From Sphingomonas sp. HITSZ_GF (GTDB lineage: Bacteria > Pseudomonadota > Alphaproteobacteria > Sphingomonadales > Sphingomonadaceae), in contig NZ_JARQXA010000001.1 in assembly GCF_029543155.1 (NCBI RefSeq), forward strand, positions 806,001-870,000: a DNA stretch of 64,000 nucleotides, written 5' to 3'. The notes beneath the pieces were generated by a model. The model ran no database searches. It was given only the letters and a program-made list of their open reading frames with translations, and had not been told where the DNA came from. The position numbers and the translations under genes are program-made. This document shows, in pieces, positions 18,773-30,238 of this stretch; the first letter of the stretch is position 1, and every line of letters starts with the position of its first letter.

Positions 18773-20656
18773 CTAATCTTCTAAATTCTCGTCGTCTGCA
18801 AGCATCAGATTCGCGAGACGTGTTTCCAGCTCTTGTCTCTGCCGGAGCAGAGCCGTTTGCCGGGCGAACGCCGCATCGTCGAAACGCTCGAGCATCGCAG
18901 CCGTTGCCTCTGCCAATGCCGCGTCCACCGCGGGCCGCGCCACCATCACTGCGATCGCCTCGTTCAGGTCTTCGCGTGCCTTCTTTTCCTCGGCCTGAGG
19001 CCGGGTGAAGGAGAAGGGCAGGGTATCGGCCCGGAGCAGCTCGCTCGCCATCTGATCGAAACCGGACCGCGCCAATATGGTGAGGACTTTGCCCTGATCA
19101 AGCTGGCGATCCTCCAGCGCGACATCGACCACTGCTTCGAACAGCTTGCCGAGCGCACCCGAGGCGCCGCGCAGGCTGCCGAGCACCTCCATATGGCGGG
19201 CGATCTCCGCCGGATGGCGGATCAGGCCGGCCAGCACCGCCTTGGCGAGGATCGGATCGAGCCCGCCGGCCTGGAGCGAACGGGTCTGCTGGGTGAGCGG
19301 CGGCTCGGGCGGGAGCCAGTTGCCACGCTTGTCGCGCTTGCCGCGGGCGATCGGCGCGGCGCCACCGCGCTGGGGGGGGCTCTCGAAATTGCGCTGGCCG
19401 CGGCCGAAATGCGTGTCGGTGCGCGCGCGGAACTCGGCGAGATATTCGTGCTTCACATTGGCATCGCCGATCGCGCCGGCGAGCTCGCCCAGGCGGCGCT
19501 TGAGGCCAGCACGTTGCTCCGGCGTGTCGAGCGGTTCTGCGGCGACTTCACTGTCCCAGAGCAGATCGACCAGTGGCCGCGCCTTGCCGAGCAGCGCCTC
19601 GAACGCCTGGGGTCCCTGCGCGCGGACGAGATCGTCGGGATCGAGCCCGTCGGGCAGGGTGACGAAGGCGAGGCTGCGACCCGGTTCGAGCATCGGCATG
19701 GCACGGTGCGCGGCACGCAGCGCGGCCTTCTGACCCGCCGAATCGCCGTCGAAGCAGAGCAAGGGGATGTCGGCGATCCGCCACAGCCGCTCGAGCTGAT
19801 GCTCGGTCATCGCAGTGCCGAGCGGCGCTACCGCCTCGCTAAAGCCGGCCTGGGCGAGCGCGATCACGTCCATATAGCCTTCGACCGCGATGATCCGCCC
19901 GGTCTTGCGCGCGGCGGCCTGGGCGCGATCTAGATTGTAGAGCGTGCGGCCCTTGTCGAAGAGCGGCGTCTCGGGGGAGTTGAGATATTTGGGCTCGCCC
20001 TCGCCGATGATGCGCCCGCCGAACGCGATCGTGCGGCCGCGGACGTCGCGGATCGGGATCATCAGGCGGCCGCGGAAGCGGTCGTACGGGTCCTTCTTCT
20101 CGACCGAGATCAGCAGCCCGGCCTCGACCAGCATCGGATCGCCGTAGCTCTTGAGCGCTTCCTTGAGCTTGCCGCGCGAATCGGGGGAGAAGCCCATTCC
20201 GAAGGCCCGGGCGGTCTCGTCGCTGATCCCGCGCTTCTTGAGCACCGCGCGCGCTTCTGCGCCTTCGATGCCGTTCAGCTTGTCGATGAAGAACTTTGCG
20301 GCATCCTCCATCGCCTCGTGCAGGCCCTTGGCGCGCTCGGCCTTCTCGGCGCTGCGCCTGTCCTGCTCGGGCATCTCCATGCCGGCGGCCTGGACCAGCT
20401 CCTTCACCGCATCGATGAAGGGCAGGCCGCGCTGGTCGGTCATCCAGCGGATCGCATCGCCATGCGCGCCGCAGCCGAAGCAGTGATAGAAGCCCTTGTC
20501 GTCGTTGACGTAGAAGCTCGGGGTCTTCTCGTTATGGAAGGGGCAGCAGGCGCGGAATTCCCGCCCGGCCTTTTGCAGCTTGGTCGTCTTGGCGATCAGC
20601 CCGGACAGCAGCGTGCGCGCGCGGAGTTCGTCGAGAAAGGCGGGGGTGAGGGACAC
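18773..20656 (-). CDS. dnaG: DNA primase DnaG
   Basis: A 627-residue enzyme that makes RNA primers at the replication fork. The CHC2 zinc finger has ligands C38, H41, C59 and C62, followed by the primase core and a Toprim domain (AVEGYMDVIAL; LLCFDGDSAGQKAA). The C-terminal helicase-binding part is more variable. The start is GTG at 20656, opening on SLTPAFLDELRAR as in other DnaG. That codon directly follows the TAG stop of the DUF559 gene. The upstream GGGAGGGGGAG that would act as its ribosome site is part of the inverted repeat of the DUF559 cassette. Confidence 0.97.
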   Translation of the reverse strand: MSLTPAFLDELRARTLLSGLIAKTTKLQKAGREFRACCPFHNEKTPSFYVNDDKGFYHCFGCGAHGDAIRWMTDQRGLPFIDAVKELVQAAGMEMPEQDRRSAEKAERAKGLHEAMEDAAKFFIDKLNGIEGAEARAVLKKRGISDETARAFGMGFSPDSRGKLKEALKSYGDPMLVEAGLLISVEKKDPYDRFRGRLMIPIRDVRGRTIAFGGRIIGEGEPKYLNSPETPLFDKGRTLYNLDRAQAAARKTGRIIAVEGYMDVIALAQAGFSEAVAPLGTAMTEHQLERLWRIADIPLLCFDGDSAGQKAALRAAHRAMPMLEPGRSLAFVTLPDGLDPDDLVRAQGPQAFEALLGKARPLVDLLWDSEVAAEPLDTPEQRAGLKRRLGELAGAIGDANVKHEYLAEFRARTDTHFGRGQRNFESPPQRGGAAPIARGKRDKRGNWLPPEPPLTQQTRSLQAGGLDPILAKAVLAGLIRHPAEIARHMEVLGSLRGASGALGKLFEAVVDVALEDRQLDQGKVLTILARSGFDQMASELLRADTLPFSFTRPQAEEKKAREDLNEAIAVMVARPAVDAALAEATAAMLERFDDAAFARQTALLRQRQELETRLANLMLADDENLED

Positions 20657-21070
20657 CTACTCCCCCTCCCTTCCAAGGGAGGGGGTTGGGGGGAGGGTGA
20701 GCCCTCGATTCCACTGTCGCATCGACAGTCCTCGCGCCCGAGAAGCTATCGTCTCCAGCACGCCGTCGATGTTGGTCGCGACCTCATGATTGGTGAAGCG
20801 GAGCACTGTGTAGCCGAGTTGTCCCAAGCCGATATCGCGATCCCGATCGGCATCCGGGTTGTGGGTATCGCCGTCGATCTCGACCACCAAACCGATGGTC
20901 GCGCAGCAGAAATCTACGATGCACGGTTCGATCACATGCTGGAAGCGGAACTTGATGCCTTCCAGCTGAGAGGCTCTGAGCCGTTGCCAGAGCTTTTCTT
21001 CCATGGGCGTGGGGTTCTGGCGAAGTTCCTTCGCTCGTGCCTGCATCCACAGCTTGCTTTGCGTGAACAC
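20657..21070 (-). CDS. DUF559 protein, Vsr-like PD-(D/E)XK nuclease
   Basis: A 137-residue small endonuclease-fold protein. RAKELRQNPTPMEEKLWQRLR (residues 12-32, abridged here to its ends) is the DUF559 opening, and the core IVDFCC (51-56) plus VVEIDGDTH (62-70) supplies D53, E64, D66 and H70 as candidate active-site residues, as in very-short-patch-repair nucleases. It starts with GTG at 21070; the C-terminal residues LPPTPSLGREGE are translated from the left inverted repeat. Biological role unknown. See the cassette entry for the repeats. Confidence 0.85.
   Translation of the reverse strand: MFTQSKLWMQARAKELRQNPTPMEEKLWQRLRASQLEGIKFRFQHVIEPCIVDFCCATIGLVVEIDGDTHNPDADRDRDIGLGQLGYTVLRFTNHEVATNIDGVLETIASRARGLSMRQWNRGLTLPPTPSLGREGE
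20659..20701 (+). repeat. Left inverted repeat of the DUF559 cassette
   Basis: Forty-three bases beginning actccccctcccttccaagg, the reverse complement of 21070-21112 with one mismatch. It encodes the C-terminal residues and stop of the DUF559 protein and, read leftward, gives a GGGAGG run eight bases before the dnaG GTG. Confidence 0.85.
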
Positions 21071-21112
21071 TCACCCACCCCCCAACCCCCTCCCTTGGAA
21101 GGGAGGGGGAGT
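21070..21112 (-). repeat. Right inverted repeat of the DUF559 cassette
   Basis: Forty-three bases ending in cccttggaagggagggggagt. It lies directly 5' of the DUF559 start codon, sharing its first base, and ends 13 bases from the yqeY stop codon. It could carry the cassette gene's ribosome site (GGGTGAG) on the minus strand. Confidence 0.85.
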
Positions 21113-21125
21113 TTAGCGCAGCCCC

Positions 21126-21578
21126 TTACGACAGCGCCGCCTTCACCAGCCCGCTTGCCTTGCTCATGTCGAGCGTCGTCGCGTGGCGTGCCTTCAGCTC
21201 CGCCATCACGCGACCCATGTCCTTCATGCCGCTCGCGCCGAGCTCCGCCTTGATCGCCTCGATCGCGGCGCTGGTCTCGGCGTCGCTCATCTGGGCGGGG
21301 AGGAAGCGTTCGATCACCGCGACTTCGGCCTTCTCGGCGTCGGCCAGCTCCTGGCGTCCGCCCTTTTCGAACATCTCGATCGATTCGCGGCGCTGCTTGA
21401 CCATCTTCTGGAGCACTTCGATCACCAGCGCGTCGTCGTCCATCTGGACCGACCTGGTGCGCTCCTCGATGTCGCGGTTCTTGATCGCGCTCTGGATCAG
21501 GCTGATCGCGCCGCGCGCTTCCTTGTCGCCGGCCTTCATGGCGGTGATCTGGGCGGCCTTGATATCGTCTCGGATCAT
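21126..21578 (-). CDS. yqeY: GatB/YqeY domain protein
   Basis: A 150-residue helical protein of the YqeY family, related to the tail domain of the GatB amidotransferase subunit. MIRDDIKAAQITAMKAGDK at the N-terminus and ERFLPAQMSDAE in the middle are typical. Function is not established; it may bind tRNA. Genes of this family stand upstream of dnaG-rpoD in many bacteria, as here apart from the inserted cassette. The ATG at 21578 is chosen; an upstream in-frame start at 21698 would add 40 unrelated residues and run into the divergent carA start. Confidence 0.92.
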   Translation of the reverse strand: MIRDDIKAAQITAMKAGDKEARGAISLIQSAIKNRDIEERTRSVQMDDDALVIEVLQKMVKQRRESIEMFEKGGRQELADAEKAEVAVIERFLPAQMSDAETSAAIEAIKAELGASGMKDMGRVMAELKARHATTLDMSKASGLVKAALS

Positions 21579-21686
21579 TTCATCTCTCGTGAATCGGAAT
21601 TTGACCCCGCATAGACCCGCGAACCGGTTGACGCGAGGGGGGTAGGGGTCTAGCGGGCGGCACTTAGCGACATTGCTGCACCTCAA

Positions 21687-22904
21687 ATGGAGAGCCACCC
21701 CTCAATGGCCGACGCCACGCCTACGCCCATGCCTGCCGGAGCTACCGGTGTTCTGGTTTTGGCGTCGGGGGACGTGATCTGGGGCCGTGGCTTTGGCGCC
21801 GAGGGCCAGGCGGTCGGCGAAGTGTGCTTCCACACCGCGATGACCGGCTATCAGGAGATCATGACCGACCCGAGCTTTGCCGGTCAGATCATCAACTTCA
21901 CCTTCCCGCATATCGGCAATGTGGGTGCGAACCCCGACGATATCGAGGCGGACGATCCCCATGCGCTGGGCATGATCGTGCGCGAGGACGTCACCGAGCC
22001 GAGCAACTTCCGCTCTACCGAGCATCTCGATGCCTGGATGAAGAAGCATGCCCGCATCGGCCTGTCGGGCATCGACACCCGCGCGCTGACTCGCCGCATC
22101 CGCCTGGCCGGCGCGCCCAACGGCGTGATCGCGCATTCGGCCGAGGGCAAGTTCGACATTCCCCTGCTGCTCGAGATGGCGCGCGCCTGGCCGGGCCTGG
22201 AGGGCATGGACCTGGCGATCAATGTCACGGTCGAGACGCATTATGGCTGGGAAGGCGGCGTCTGGCGGCTGGGCTTCGGCTATGATCCTTCGACAAGCTC
22301 AGGACAGGCTGGGGAGTCCCCCGTGCATGCTGAGCCTGTCGAAGCACCGCATGTCGTCGCGATCGATTACGGCTCGAAGCGCAACATCTTCCGCAACCTG
22401 GTCGCCGCCGGCGCCAAGGTGACGGTGCTGCCGGCTGCGGCGACCTATGAACAGATCATGGCGTTCAACCCGGACGGCTTCTTCCTGTCGAACGGCCCGG
22501 GCGATCCCGCCGCAACCGGCGAATATGCCGTGCCGGTGATCCGCCAGCTGCTCGAGACGGGCAAGCCGCTGTTCGGCATCTGCCTTGGCCACCAGCTGCT
22601 GGGCCTCGCCGTGGGTGCCGAGACCACCAAGATGTTCCAGGGCCATCGCGGCGCCAACCACCCGGTCAAGCGGCTGGAAGACGGCGCGGTGGAGATCACC
22701 AGCATGAACCACGGCTTCGCGGTCGAGCGCGAGACGCTCCCGGAGAATGCCCGCGAGACGCATGTGTCGCTGTTCGACGGCTCGAACGCGGGCATCGAGT
22801 TGACCGATCGCCCGGCGTTCAGCGTGCAATATCACCCCGAGGCCAGCCCGGGGCCGCAGGACAGCCTGTATCTGTTCGAGCGGTTCGTGGGGATGATGGT
22901 ATGA
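21687..22904 (+). CDS. carA: Carbamoyl-phosphate synthase small subunit CarA, with repeat-encoded insert
   Basis: A 405-residue glutaminase subunit that hydrolyses glutamine and passes ammonia to CarB for arginine and pyrimidine synthesis. The N-terminal domain (to about residue 199) has SFAGQIINFTFPHIGN and GIDTRALTRRIR. The class I glutaminase domain has the nucleophile motif GICLGHQLLGLA and the histidine/glutamate pair in QYHPEASPGP. Between the domains about 20 residues (PSTSSGQAGESPVHAEPVEA) are encoded by a palindromic repeat at 22286-22348. ATG 21687 is used; ATG 21705 (MADATPTP) is also possible. It diverges from yqeY across about 110 bases. Confidence 0.96.
   Translation: MESHPSMADATPTPMPAGATGVLVLASGDVIWGRGFGAEGQAVGEVCFHTAMTGYQEIMTDPSFAGQIINFTFPHIGNVGANPDDIEADDPHALGMIVREDVTEPSNFRSTEHLDAWMKKHARIGLSGIDTRALTRRIRLAGAPNGVIAHSAEGKFDIPLLLEMARAWPGLEGMDLAINVTVETHYGWEGGVWRLGFGYDPSTSSGQAGESPVHAEPVEAPHVVAIDYGSKRNIFRNLVAAGAKVTVLPAAATYEQIMAFNPDGFFLSNGPGDPAATGEYAVPVIRQLLETGKPLFGICLGHQLLGLAVGAETTKMFQGHRGANHPVKRLEDGAVEITSMNHGFAVERETLPENARETHVSLFDGSNAGIELTDRPAFSVQYHPEASPGPQDSLYLFERFVGMMV
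22286..22348 (+). repeat. Palindromic repeat element inserted in frame within carA
   Basis: Inverted arms cttcgacaagctcagg (22288-22303) and gctgagcctgtcgaag (22329-22344) flank about 25 bases. Arms of the form TTCGACA(A/G)GCTCAG are familiar from intergenic repeats of GC-rich proteobacteria. Here the element adds a multiple of three bases without a stop, so CarA stays open. It lies in the linker between the two CarA domains, where an insertion should be tolerated. Confidence 0.8.
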
Positions 22905-23248
22905 GAATCGATCGTTCGACAGGCGATTATCCGCGGAAAAATATCCTTACACCACTGCTCTGGCTCAATGCCATTACCTTTCCGAGCGCTGCGGCGTCAT
23001 TCATGTACAACTGGCCGTTAGGGACAGTGTTGCTGATCATAGCACTTGTGCCGCTAGGAATGACGTTGCGCTACTATGCCCACTGGACCGAGCGCGACCC
23101 GGATCGTCTCCAGACGGAAGATTATCGGATTCAGCGAGCTTATCTAGCGCAGCTACCCCAAAATCAAGGATACACGCCAGATCAAATCCCGGCGGCGGGA
23201 TCTAAGTTAATCGAGGCCTCCATTGGGGGTAATAGAGAAAATGAGTAA
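22901..23248 (+). CDS. Small two-TM membrane protein of unknown function
   Basis: A 115-residue protein with two predicted membrane helices (about residues 15-35 and 40-58) and a polar C-terminus with many Gln, Asp and Arg. Its ATG overlaps the carA stop (ATGA), so it is probably co-translated. Base composition is clearly less GC-rich than carA and carB, and codon use (ctt, tta, ata) differs, which suggests transfer. It overlaps the next small gene by eight bases. No family recognised. Confidence 0.6.
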   Translation: MRIDRSTGDYPRKNILTPLLWLNAITFPSAAASFMYNWPLGTVLLIIALVPLGMTLRYYAHWTERDPDRLQTEDYRIQRAYLAQLPQNQGYTPDQIPAAGSKLIEASIGGNRENE

Positions 23249-23551
23249 GCAATTCTTAGTCTGCTACCAAGCGTTTGAAAATCAAAACGAAGAAGATAGA
23301 TTCACAGCGTTTGTCAACAATGCTCGAGGTATCGAATCTTGGACGCACCCGTTTGTTGGGCTTTTTATAATTTACTCCGATTTGGGGGTGAGTGAACTTG
23401 GTGCTTTATTCAAGGAATTCTTGCTTGGTAGGCACCGGTTTCTGATCACGGAAACGACCAGCCGCCATTTTCATGCCACTCTCCCGCAGCCAACTTGGGA
23501 TTTTCTAGTCGAGAACGGGTCGGTGCTTAAATCTCAGACGGATCAGAATTA

Positions 23552-23552
<1 letters not shown>
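23241..23552 (+). CDS. Small AT-rich hypothetical protein between carA and carB
   Basis: A 103-residue protein beginning [19 protein letters not shown] and ending [13 protein letters not shown] (VLKSQTDQN). No signal peptide or helix of membrane type is seen. Its GC content is the lowest of any gene in the window. The ATG at 23241 overlaps the end of the previous gene and its stop overlaps the carB start (TAATG), so all four frames carA-x-y-carB are chained. An alternative start lies at 23223. No family recognised. Confidence 0.6.
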
Positions 23553-26881
<3,329 letters not shown>

Positions 26882-26887
26882 CCAAAT

Positions 26888-26995
26888 CCGTCGCGCCCGC
26901 GAAAGCGGGCCCCACCTCCAGAGCGTGCACCGCATCGCACCTATGCGTTTTGTGGATCTCGCAGGAGATGGGTCCCCGCTTTCGCGAGGATGACG
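26888..26995. repeat. Palindromic intergenic element between carB and greA
   Basis: The arms gtcgcgcccgcgaaagcggg (from 26889) and the partner around ccccgctttcgcgaggatgac (to 26994) form an imperfect inverted repeat of the same design as the other elements: CCCGCGAAAGCGGG-type hairpin at each end and about 50 bases between. It directly follows the carB stop and may help end transcription. The remaining bases to greA (about 165) hold no gene. Confidence 0.65.
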
Positions 26996-27160
26996 ATAAG
27001 AGCTGATTTACCGGCCGCGTAACTTTCCTAGCCTTGCAGTGCGGCATTGGCAGGCTTATTATTCGCGTTCGCACAATTGATCTCCCCCAATCAGTATCCA
27101 TGTGCGGGCGTCTCCATCCTGGGGCGCTTGTGGAACGGGGCGTTTTGAAGGACTTGGTGG

Positions 27161-27637
27161 ATGGCGACGGTCGATAAGATGCCGATGCTTCAGGAAGGCT
27201 ATGAGAAGCTGACCGCGGAGCTGAAGCGCCTGAAAATCGAGCGCCCGCTGATCGTGGATGCGATCGAGGAGGCGCGCGCACATGGCGATCTCTCGGAAAA
27301 CGCCGAATATCATGCCGCCAAGGAGCAGCAGGGCCAGAACGAGGCCACCATTGCCGATATCGAAGGCAAGCTGAGCCGCGCCCAGATCATCGATCCGAAG
27401 GAGCTTTCGGGCGACAAGGTGGTGTTCGGCGCGACGGTGACGCTGCTCGACGAGGACGACAAGCCGCTCAAGTACCAGATCGTGGGCGAGACCGAGGCGG
27501 ATGCCAGCCGTGGCCGCATCTCGTACAACTCGCCGATCGGCCGCGCGCTGATCGGGCGCAAGGTGGACGAGGAAGTCGAGGTCTCGGTGCCCGCCGGCGA
27601 CCGCTATTATCTGGTGTCCAAAATCGAATTCATCTGA
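27161..27637 (+). CDS. greA: Transcription elongation factor GreA
   Basis: A 158-residue factor that enters the RNA polymerase secondary channel and stimulates cleavage of backtracked transcripts. The N-terminal coiled coil carries the acidic tip ([15 protein letters not shown]), and the C-terminal FKBP-like domain ends in [18 protein letters not shown]. Length and motifs are normal. ATG 27161 is preceded by a purine-rich stretch. The rhomboid-like gene starts two bases after its stop. Confidence 0.97.
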   Translation: MATVDKMPMLQEGYEKLTAELKRLKIERPLIVDAIEEARAHGDLSENAEYHAAKEQQGQNEATIADIEGKLSRAQIIDPKELSGDKVVFGATVTLLDEDDKPLKYQIVGETEADASRGRISYNSPIGRALIGRKVDEEVEVSVPAGDRYYLVSKIEFI

Positions 27638-27639
27638 GC

Positions 27640-28296
27640 GTGACGTTTCGCGAATCCCCCGCGACCATCACGATCGCCGCGGTCACGGCGCTTGTCAGCG
27701 CCTTGATCCTGATCAGCGGCTATCTGCCTGAAGCAGCTGTGCTCGGCGGGTTCATACCTGCACGCCTGCAGACCGAGTTGTTCGCACCGGGCGTCTGGGC
27801 AGTGCCGGCATTGCTGACTCCGTTCTCGACGCTGTTCGTGCACGGCAGCGCGTTGCAGATTTTTTTCAACGCCCTGATGCTGGTCATCACTGGACAAAAG
27901 ACCGAGCAGGCAATCGGCTGGCCGCAATTCCTGCTGCTCTATGTGATCGGCGCGACGGCGTCGGCGGCGACCTATTTCCTGGTCGCGCCCGGCGCGATCA
28001 TGCCGCTGCTGGGGATGAGTGGCGCGCTCTCGGCGGTGATCGGAGCCTACTCGCTGCTTTACGGGAAACCGCGCAACCCGCCGATTGGACCGTTCTCCGC
28101 CCGAACCGTTCACGTCGCATGGCTCGCTGTCGCCTGGGCGGCGATCAGCGTGATCGGCGCATTGCTGGTGCCGACATCGGCGCAGCGAACGATCTGGGAT
28201 GTACTGGCATGGGGCGCTGCGGCGCCGATCGGCGGGTTTCTGGCTGGGCTGGCGGCAGCCAGGCCGCTTTTGATGTGGCACTGGCGCAAGGCCTGA
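27640..28296 (+). CDS. Rhomboid-family membrane protein lacking the catalytic histidine
   Basis: A 218-residue protein with about six membrane helices and the rhomboid signatures FVHGSALQIFFN (66-77) and GMSGALSAVIGAY (125-137), so the nucleophile S127 is present. The histidine expected in the last helix motif AHIGGFLAG is replaced by proline 196 (APIGGFLAG), and the second histidine of the HGxWLH motif is Q73. The catalytic dyad is therefore broken and protease activity is unlikely; a chaperone or binding role like other inactive rhomboids is inferred. The start is GTG 27640, two bases after greA. Confidence 0.8.
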   Translation: MTFRESPATITIAAVTALVSALILISGYLPEAAVLGGFIPARLQTELFAPGVWAVPALLTPFSTLFVHGSALQIFFNALMLVITGQKTEQAIGWPQFLLLYVIGATASAATYFLVAPGAIMPLLGMSGALSAVIGAYSLLYGKPRNPPIGPFSARTVHVAWLAVAWAAISVIGALLVPTSAQRTIWDVLAWGAAAPIGGFLAGLAAARPLLMWHWRKA

Positions 28297-28310
28297 GCCC
28301 TGCGCCAGTG
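28279..28310. terminator. Hairpin between convergent genes
   Basis: Perfect ten-base arms CACTGGCGCA (28279-28288) and TGCGCCAGTG (28301-28310) with a 12-base loop span the 19-base gap between the rhomboid gene and the oppositely read secreted-protein gene. A bidirectional terminator is the likely use, although no T-run follows. Confidence 0.5.
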
Positions 28311-28314
28311 ACGA

Positions 28315-30084
28315 TCAGTTCGGCTTGTTGAGGAAAGTTGCCGGCAGGCTGCCACCCTTTTCGGCGCCACCATATTCCTGGAACTTGTAGCGCACCGGCG
28401 TGACATTGGCCGATTGCGGGATCCAAAGCCGGATATACTGGGTCTTGCCGGGCGCGAGGCGCAACGTATCCGGAATGCCGCGGCGCGGCGTGTTGCGTGC
28501 CTGGAAGAAGCTGCGGGCGGCATAGCGCGTGCTGTTGTCGCCGGCGAAGATCGTGAAGTTCATGTCTCCCGCCGACAGGGTGATCTCCTTGCCGCTGGTA
28601 TTGGTGAAGCTGACCTCGGCTTCCCAATTGCCATAGGCGTCGCGCATGAGCTGGTGGAGCGTAGCGTCGTAATGTTCGAGCTTCACGGCAGTGCCGGGCA
28701 GGGTGCCGCTCAAGTCTCCGGTCGGCGCAGCATTCGGATCAGGTCGTTCAACCGGCAGCCCGGCGAGGTTGAACTCGCCCAGCAGATCGCCGCTCATCAT
28801 GTCGCGAACCCGCATTTTCTGCGGCATCACGCCCTTGGGTACAGCGGGGAAGGCGAAGGTGACGGCCGCCTGCTCGCCATTCTCCATCCAGACAGTATGC
28901 TCGAGCTTGTCGTCGCCCGACTGGCCATAGAAGTTCTTGACCCACTTATATTCTATGCCGGTCGATCCGACGGCGTAATATTCGATGTCGAAGTGCTGCA
29001 GCGCCAGGCGGGCGCCCTTGTTGCGTGCGGTCATGGCGATTTCGTACTGGCCGGTGGGACTGCGCCGGCCGGCGGCGTCCATGCGCAACTCGAAGGGGCC
29101 GGCCTTTTTGAAGACGCCTGATGCGCCGCCCACGCCTGCAACGGGCTGCGCCCCTCCGCCCGAAGGCTGCTGCGGCTGCGGATCGGGCACGCGCTTGCCG
29201 GTGTAGGAGACCTGTCCGTCAGTCGCGAGCTTGTTGCGCAGGAACGCGGAGAAGGTGTCTCCGGCAGCAAGGGAAAAGGTCATCGAGACCTCCTTCCATT
29301 CGACCTTGCCGGCCTTTTCCTCGCGCCAGTTGCCAGTGGTGTCCACATAATGGCTGTGGCGGCCGATATAGGTCAGTTCGAGCTGTTCCCGCGCCTGTCG
29401 GCCGGCATCGTTGCTGACCGCCTTGCCGGTGATCTTCGCGCCGTCGATGCTGACCGTCAGCAGCGTGCCGCTGTTGGTGAGATAGGTGCCAGCGATCTTC
29501 CTGGCATATTCCAGATCGGCCGGATTGGTGACCGCCTTGACGACGGGCTCGCTCCGCCCCCTTGGCGGCACGGCAAGTTCCTGTTTCGGCGCGTCGATCT
29601 TGGTCTTGGAAAGCGGGACGGGGACTCGTTCGATGAGCGCGATCGACTTGACTTGTCCTTGCGCGCCCAGGCCGACCTGGAACTTGAAGGTCATTTGCTG
29701 GCTGTTGCCGGGCGCAACATAGCCGCCCTGGGAACCGCTCACGCCCGGAGTATCGAATTTCTGGCCAGCGCTTGTTAGCAACTCCGCCTTGAAATCGAGC
29801 GGGATGATAATCGGTGCCTTGGTGACGTTGCGAAAGGATATGGTGACGGACACATATCCGCTGTCGGTATAGGCTGCGCTCTCTACGCGTGCGGCCCAGT
29901 TGCGAAGCGTGACATAGCCGATCGTGGACGGGCTGACATATTTCTCCGTGCCGGCGACGTCCGGCTGATCCTTGCCCTGGGTCTTTGCCGTCTGTGCCGC
30001 TACAGGCACCGCAAAGGTGCAAGCCACCGCGATCGCTGCGAGCGAAACCCTGGCGCCGCGCGCCACGTTCTTCCTGAAGGCCAT
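28315..30084 (-). CDS. Large secreted protein of unknown function
   Basis: A 589-residue exported protein with a signal peptide ending near AAQTAK (about residue 31). The mature part appears to be beta-rich with repeated Ig-like segments: SVTISFRNVTKAPIIIPLDF near residue 90 and EVSFTNTSGKEITLSAGDM near 510, each followed by a surface of the type GK.QYIRLW. The middle has a glycine/proline/glutamine linker (about 300-325). No catalytic motif or family is recognised. It may be a periplasmic binding or scaffold protein. It stands alone, facing the rhomboid gene. Confidence 0.65.
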   Translation of the reverse strand: MAFRKNVARGARVSLAAIAVACTFAVPVAAQTAKTQGKDQPDVAGTEKYVSPSTIGYVTLRNWAARVESAAYTDSGYVSVTISFRNVTKAPIIIPLDFKAELLTSAGQKFDTPGVSGSQGGYVAPGNSQQMTFKFQVGLGAQGQVKSIALIERVPVPLSKTKIDAPKQELAVPPRGRSEPVVKAVTNPADLEYARKIAGTYLTNSGTLLTVSIDGAKITGKAVSNDAGRQAREQLELTYIGRHSHYVDTTGNWREEKAGKVEWKEVSMTFSLAAGDTFSAFLRNKLATDGQVSYTGKRVPDPQPQQPSGGGAQPVAGVGGASGVFKKAGPFELRMDAAGRRSPTGQYEIAMTARNKGARLALQHFDIEYYAVGSTGIEYKWVKNFYGQSGDDKLEHTVWMENGEQAAVTFAFPAVPKGVMPQKMRVRDMMSGDLLGEFNLAGLPVERPDPNAAPTGDLSGTLPGTAVKLEHYDATLHQLMRDAYGNWEAEVSFTNTSGKEITLSAGDMNFTIFAGDNSTRYAARSFFQARNTPRRGIPDTLRLAPGKTQYIRLWIPQSANVTPVRYKFQEYGGAEKGGSLPATFLNKPN

Positions 30085-30238
30085 CCCGAAAACCCCTTGC
30101 TCGATTGAAACGGAATCGAGGCGAGCAGGTACGCGCGCGGAAGGGAGGGCGAGATTTTTGAGATGAAGCCGGTCTTGCCGGCGACCTGGGCGGACGGAGG
30201 CGGGGCAGGATGCCCGTCGCCTCCGTCACCATTTGCTG

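Larger units (their letters stand above)
20659..21112. mobile_element. DUF559 cassette bounded by 43-bp inverted repeats
   Basis: The left repeat (20659-20701) and the right repeat (21070-21112) are inverted copies matching at 42 of 43 bases. Each contains the hairpin ccctcccttccaagggaggg and a polypurine/polypyrimidine tail. Between them lies only the DUF559 gene, which starts on the last base of one repeat and ends in the other. The cassette sits between yqeY and dnaG, which are otherwise neighbours in the macromolecular synthesis operon. No target duplication could be recognised. Calling it mobile is inference from these terminal repeats. Confidence 0.65.
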
